Shown: positions 23,910 to 24,384 of the stretch, piece after piece
How positions within the stretch are numbered: the first letter of the stretch is position 1
How the letters are laid out: the number at the start of each line of letters is the position of its first letter
Assembly: GCA_964482435.1 (NCBI GenBank)
Contig: CAYZXL010000069.1
Location: forward strand, 1-24,384
Length of the DNA: 24,384 bases
Reading direction: 5' to 3'
DNA from: CAYZXL01 sp964482435
Lineage (GTDB): Bacteria; Auribacterota; JABMQX01
Program-made: the position numbers and the translations under genes
Notes under the pieces: model-generated
What the model saw: the letters and a program-made list of their open reading frames with translations, nothing else
Database searches by the model: none
What the model was told of the DNA's origin: nothing

Positions 23910-24384
23910 GTGGAGGGCTACGCGGATGGTCGGGAAAAGCCGCAGTTTCCGACGAAGGGGGTGGTATGGCCTGTTTTTCTGATGTAGCTATGCCGGCTGA
24001 GGAGTCTGAATGCTCTCGAGCAGAGCAAGGGGGCGGTGTTCTGGCGCAAGCTGGGTGCCCGCCAGGTCAGGGGTCGTCGTCTGCCCAGCGCCGATACCAT
24101 GGGATACGTGTACCAACGGATCCAATGCGAGGGTCTGAGGCGGGCAATACTGCGGACTTACGAGCGGCTGGGCCGGATGAAGGCGCTGGGGACGGTGGCG
24201 GGCTTCAAGGCGGTCACCCTCGACGGGCATGGGCTGACCAAGAGTTATAGCCGGTGTTGCGACGGGTGCAGCGTGCGGAACGTTCGCGTAGGGGACGAGT
24301 ACAAGCCCCAATATTACCATCGGATTGTAGCGCTGCAGCTTTTGGGACCGCAGTTTCAATTGCTTCTGGATTTCGAGTTGCAGT
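23910..24384 (+). pseudogene. DDE transposase, N-terminal part, with in-frame TAG; runs off the window
   Basis: From GTG 23910 (AGGA 5 nt upstream) the frame reads VEGYADGREKPQFPTKG, then meets TAG at 23985-23987 (codon 26), then continues open to the right edge. The part after the stop is recognisable: RSLNALEQSKGAVFW, then the first catalytic Asp (codon 105) in VTLDGHGLTKSY, a cysteine pair in RCCDGC, a YYHR motif, and a second candidate Asp (codon 154) in LLLDFE. This fits a DDE-superfamily insertion-sequence transposase of the type with a DGH box and an RCCxGC motif. The protein on both sides of the TAG matches what is expected of one continuous N-terminus, so a nonsense mutation is the simplest reading. 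The exact IS family cannot be assigned here. Confidence 0.75.

Noticed and set aside
23966..24250. 94-codon plus-strand frame with an ATG start
   Set aside because: It overlaps the transposase in another frame; the recognisable transposase motifs (DGH, RCCxGC, YYHR) lie in the frame starting at 23910.

Overview
The window is a GC-rich bacterial chromosome segment. Its gene content suggests an uncultured environmental bacterium: a gingipain-type secreted protease with beta-helix and calcium-binding modules, a tetratricopeptide-repeat (TPR)/gluzincin fusion, a divergent NRAMP-like transporter, and many short palindromic repeats of the kind abundant in Planctomycetota and neighbouring candidate phyla. 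The phylum assignment is a weak inference; no rRNA or universal marker gene is present.

Left part (1-8222). Three genes lie tightly packed on the minus strand: an SNF2-family helicase with a C-terminal DUF3883 domain, an RmuC-family protein, and a large DUF1156 adenine methyltransferase that runs off the left edge. The spacing (6 bp gap, then 32 bp overlap) and a good promoter at 7919-7946 indicate one operon. The helicase plus DUF1156 methylase combination resembles Hma (helicase-methylase-ATPase) and DISARM-like anti-phage systems. The expected ATPase partner (often DUF499) would lie beyond the left edge. Upstream of the operon is a 47-bp 3' fragment of tRNA-Phe (8176-8222) with no 5' half, and three 8-bp direct repeats close by. 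This is the classic scar of a tyrosine-recombinase integration, so 8222/8223 is probably the right end of a defence-carrying island. The methylase gene has been invaded, without frame loss, by a ~390-bp element carrying part of a REP-associated tyrosine transposase (RAYT) and by a 52-bp palindrome of the same family.

Middle part (8224-17742). A repeat-rich non-coding stretch is followed on the plus strand by a coupled pair: an 81-codon protein and a retropepsin-like protein whose DTG active site reads NTA. Next come two minus-strand genes. One is a 1832-codon secreted C25 (gingipain-like) peptidase with duplicated Ig-like/FN3 and beta-helix modules. The other is a 647-codon NRAMP-related transporter with a ~165-residue DUF11-like domain inserted between two membrane helices and without the usual metal-binding motifs.

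Right part (17743-24384). A 1153-codon TPR protein carries an HEFVH gluzincin domain. It is followed by a small radical SAM/PqqD module whose radical SAM gene appears damaged by repeat-like sequence, then ~650 bp of mostly non-coding DNA with a G-quadruplex-like tract. The window ends in the 5' part of a DDE transposase gene carrying an in-frame TAG at codon 26. The genes on the right do not form one obvious pathway; the coherent systems are the defence operon, the plus-strand pair, and the decayed radical SAM/PqqD pair.
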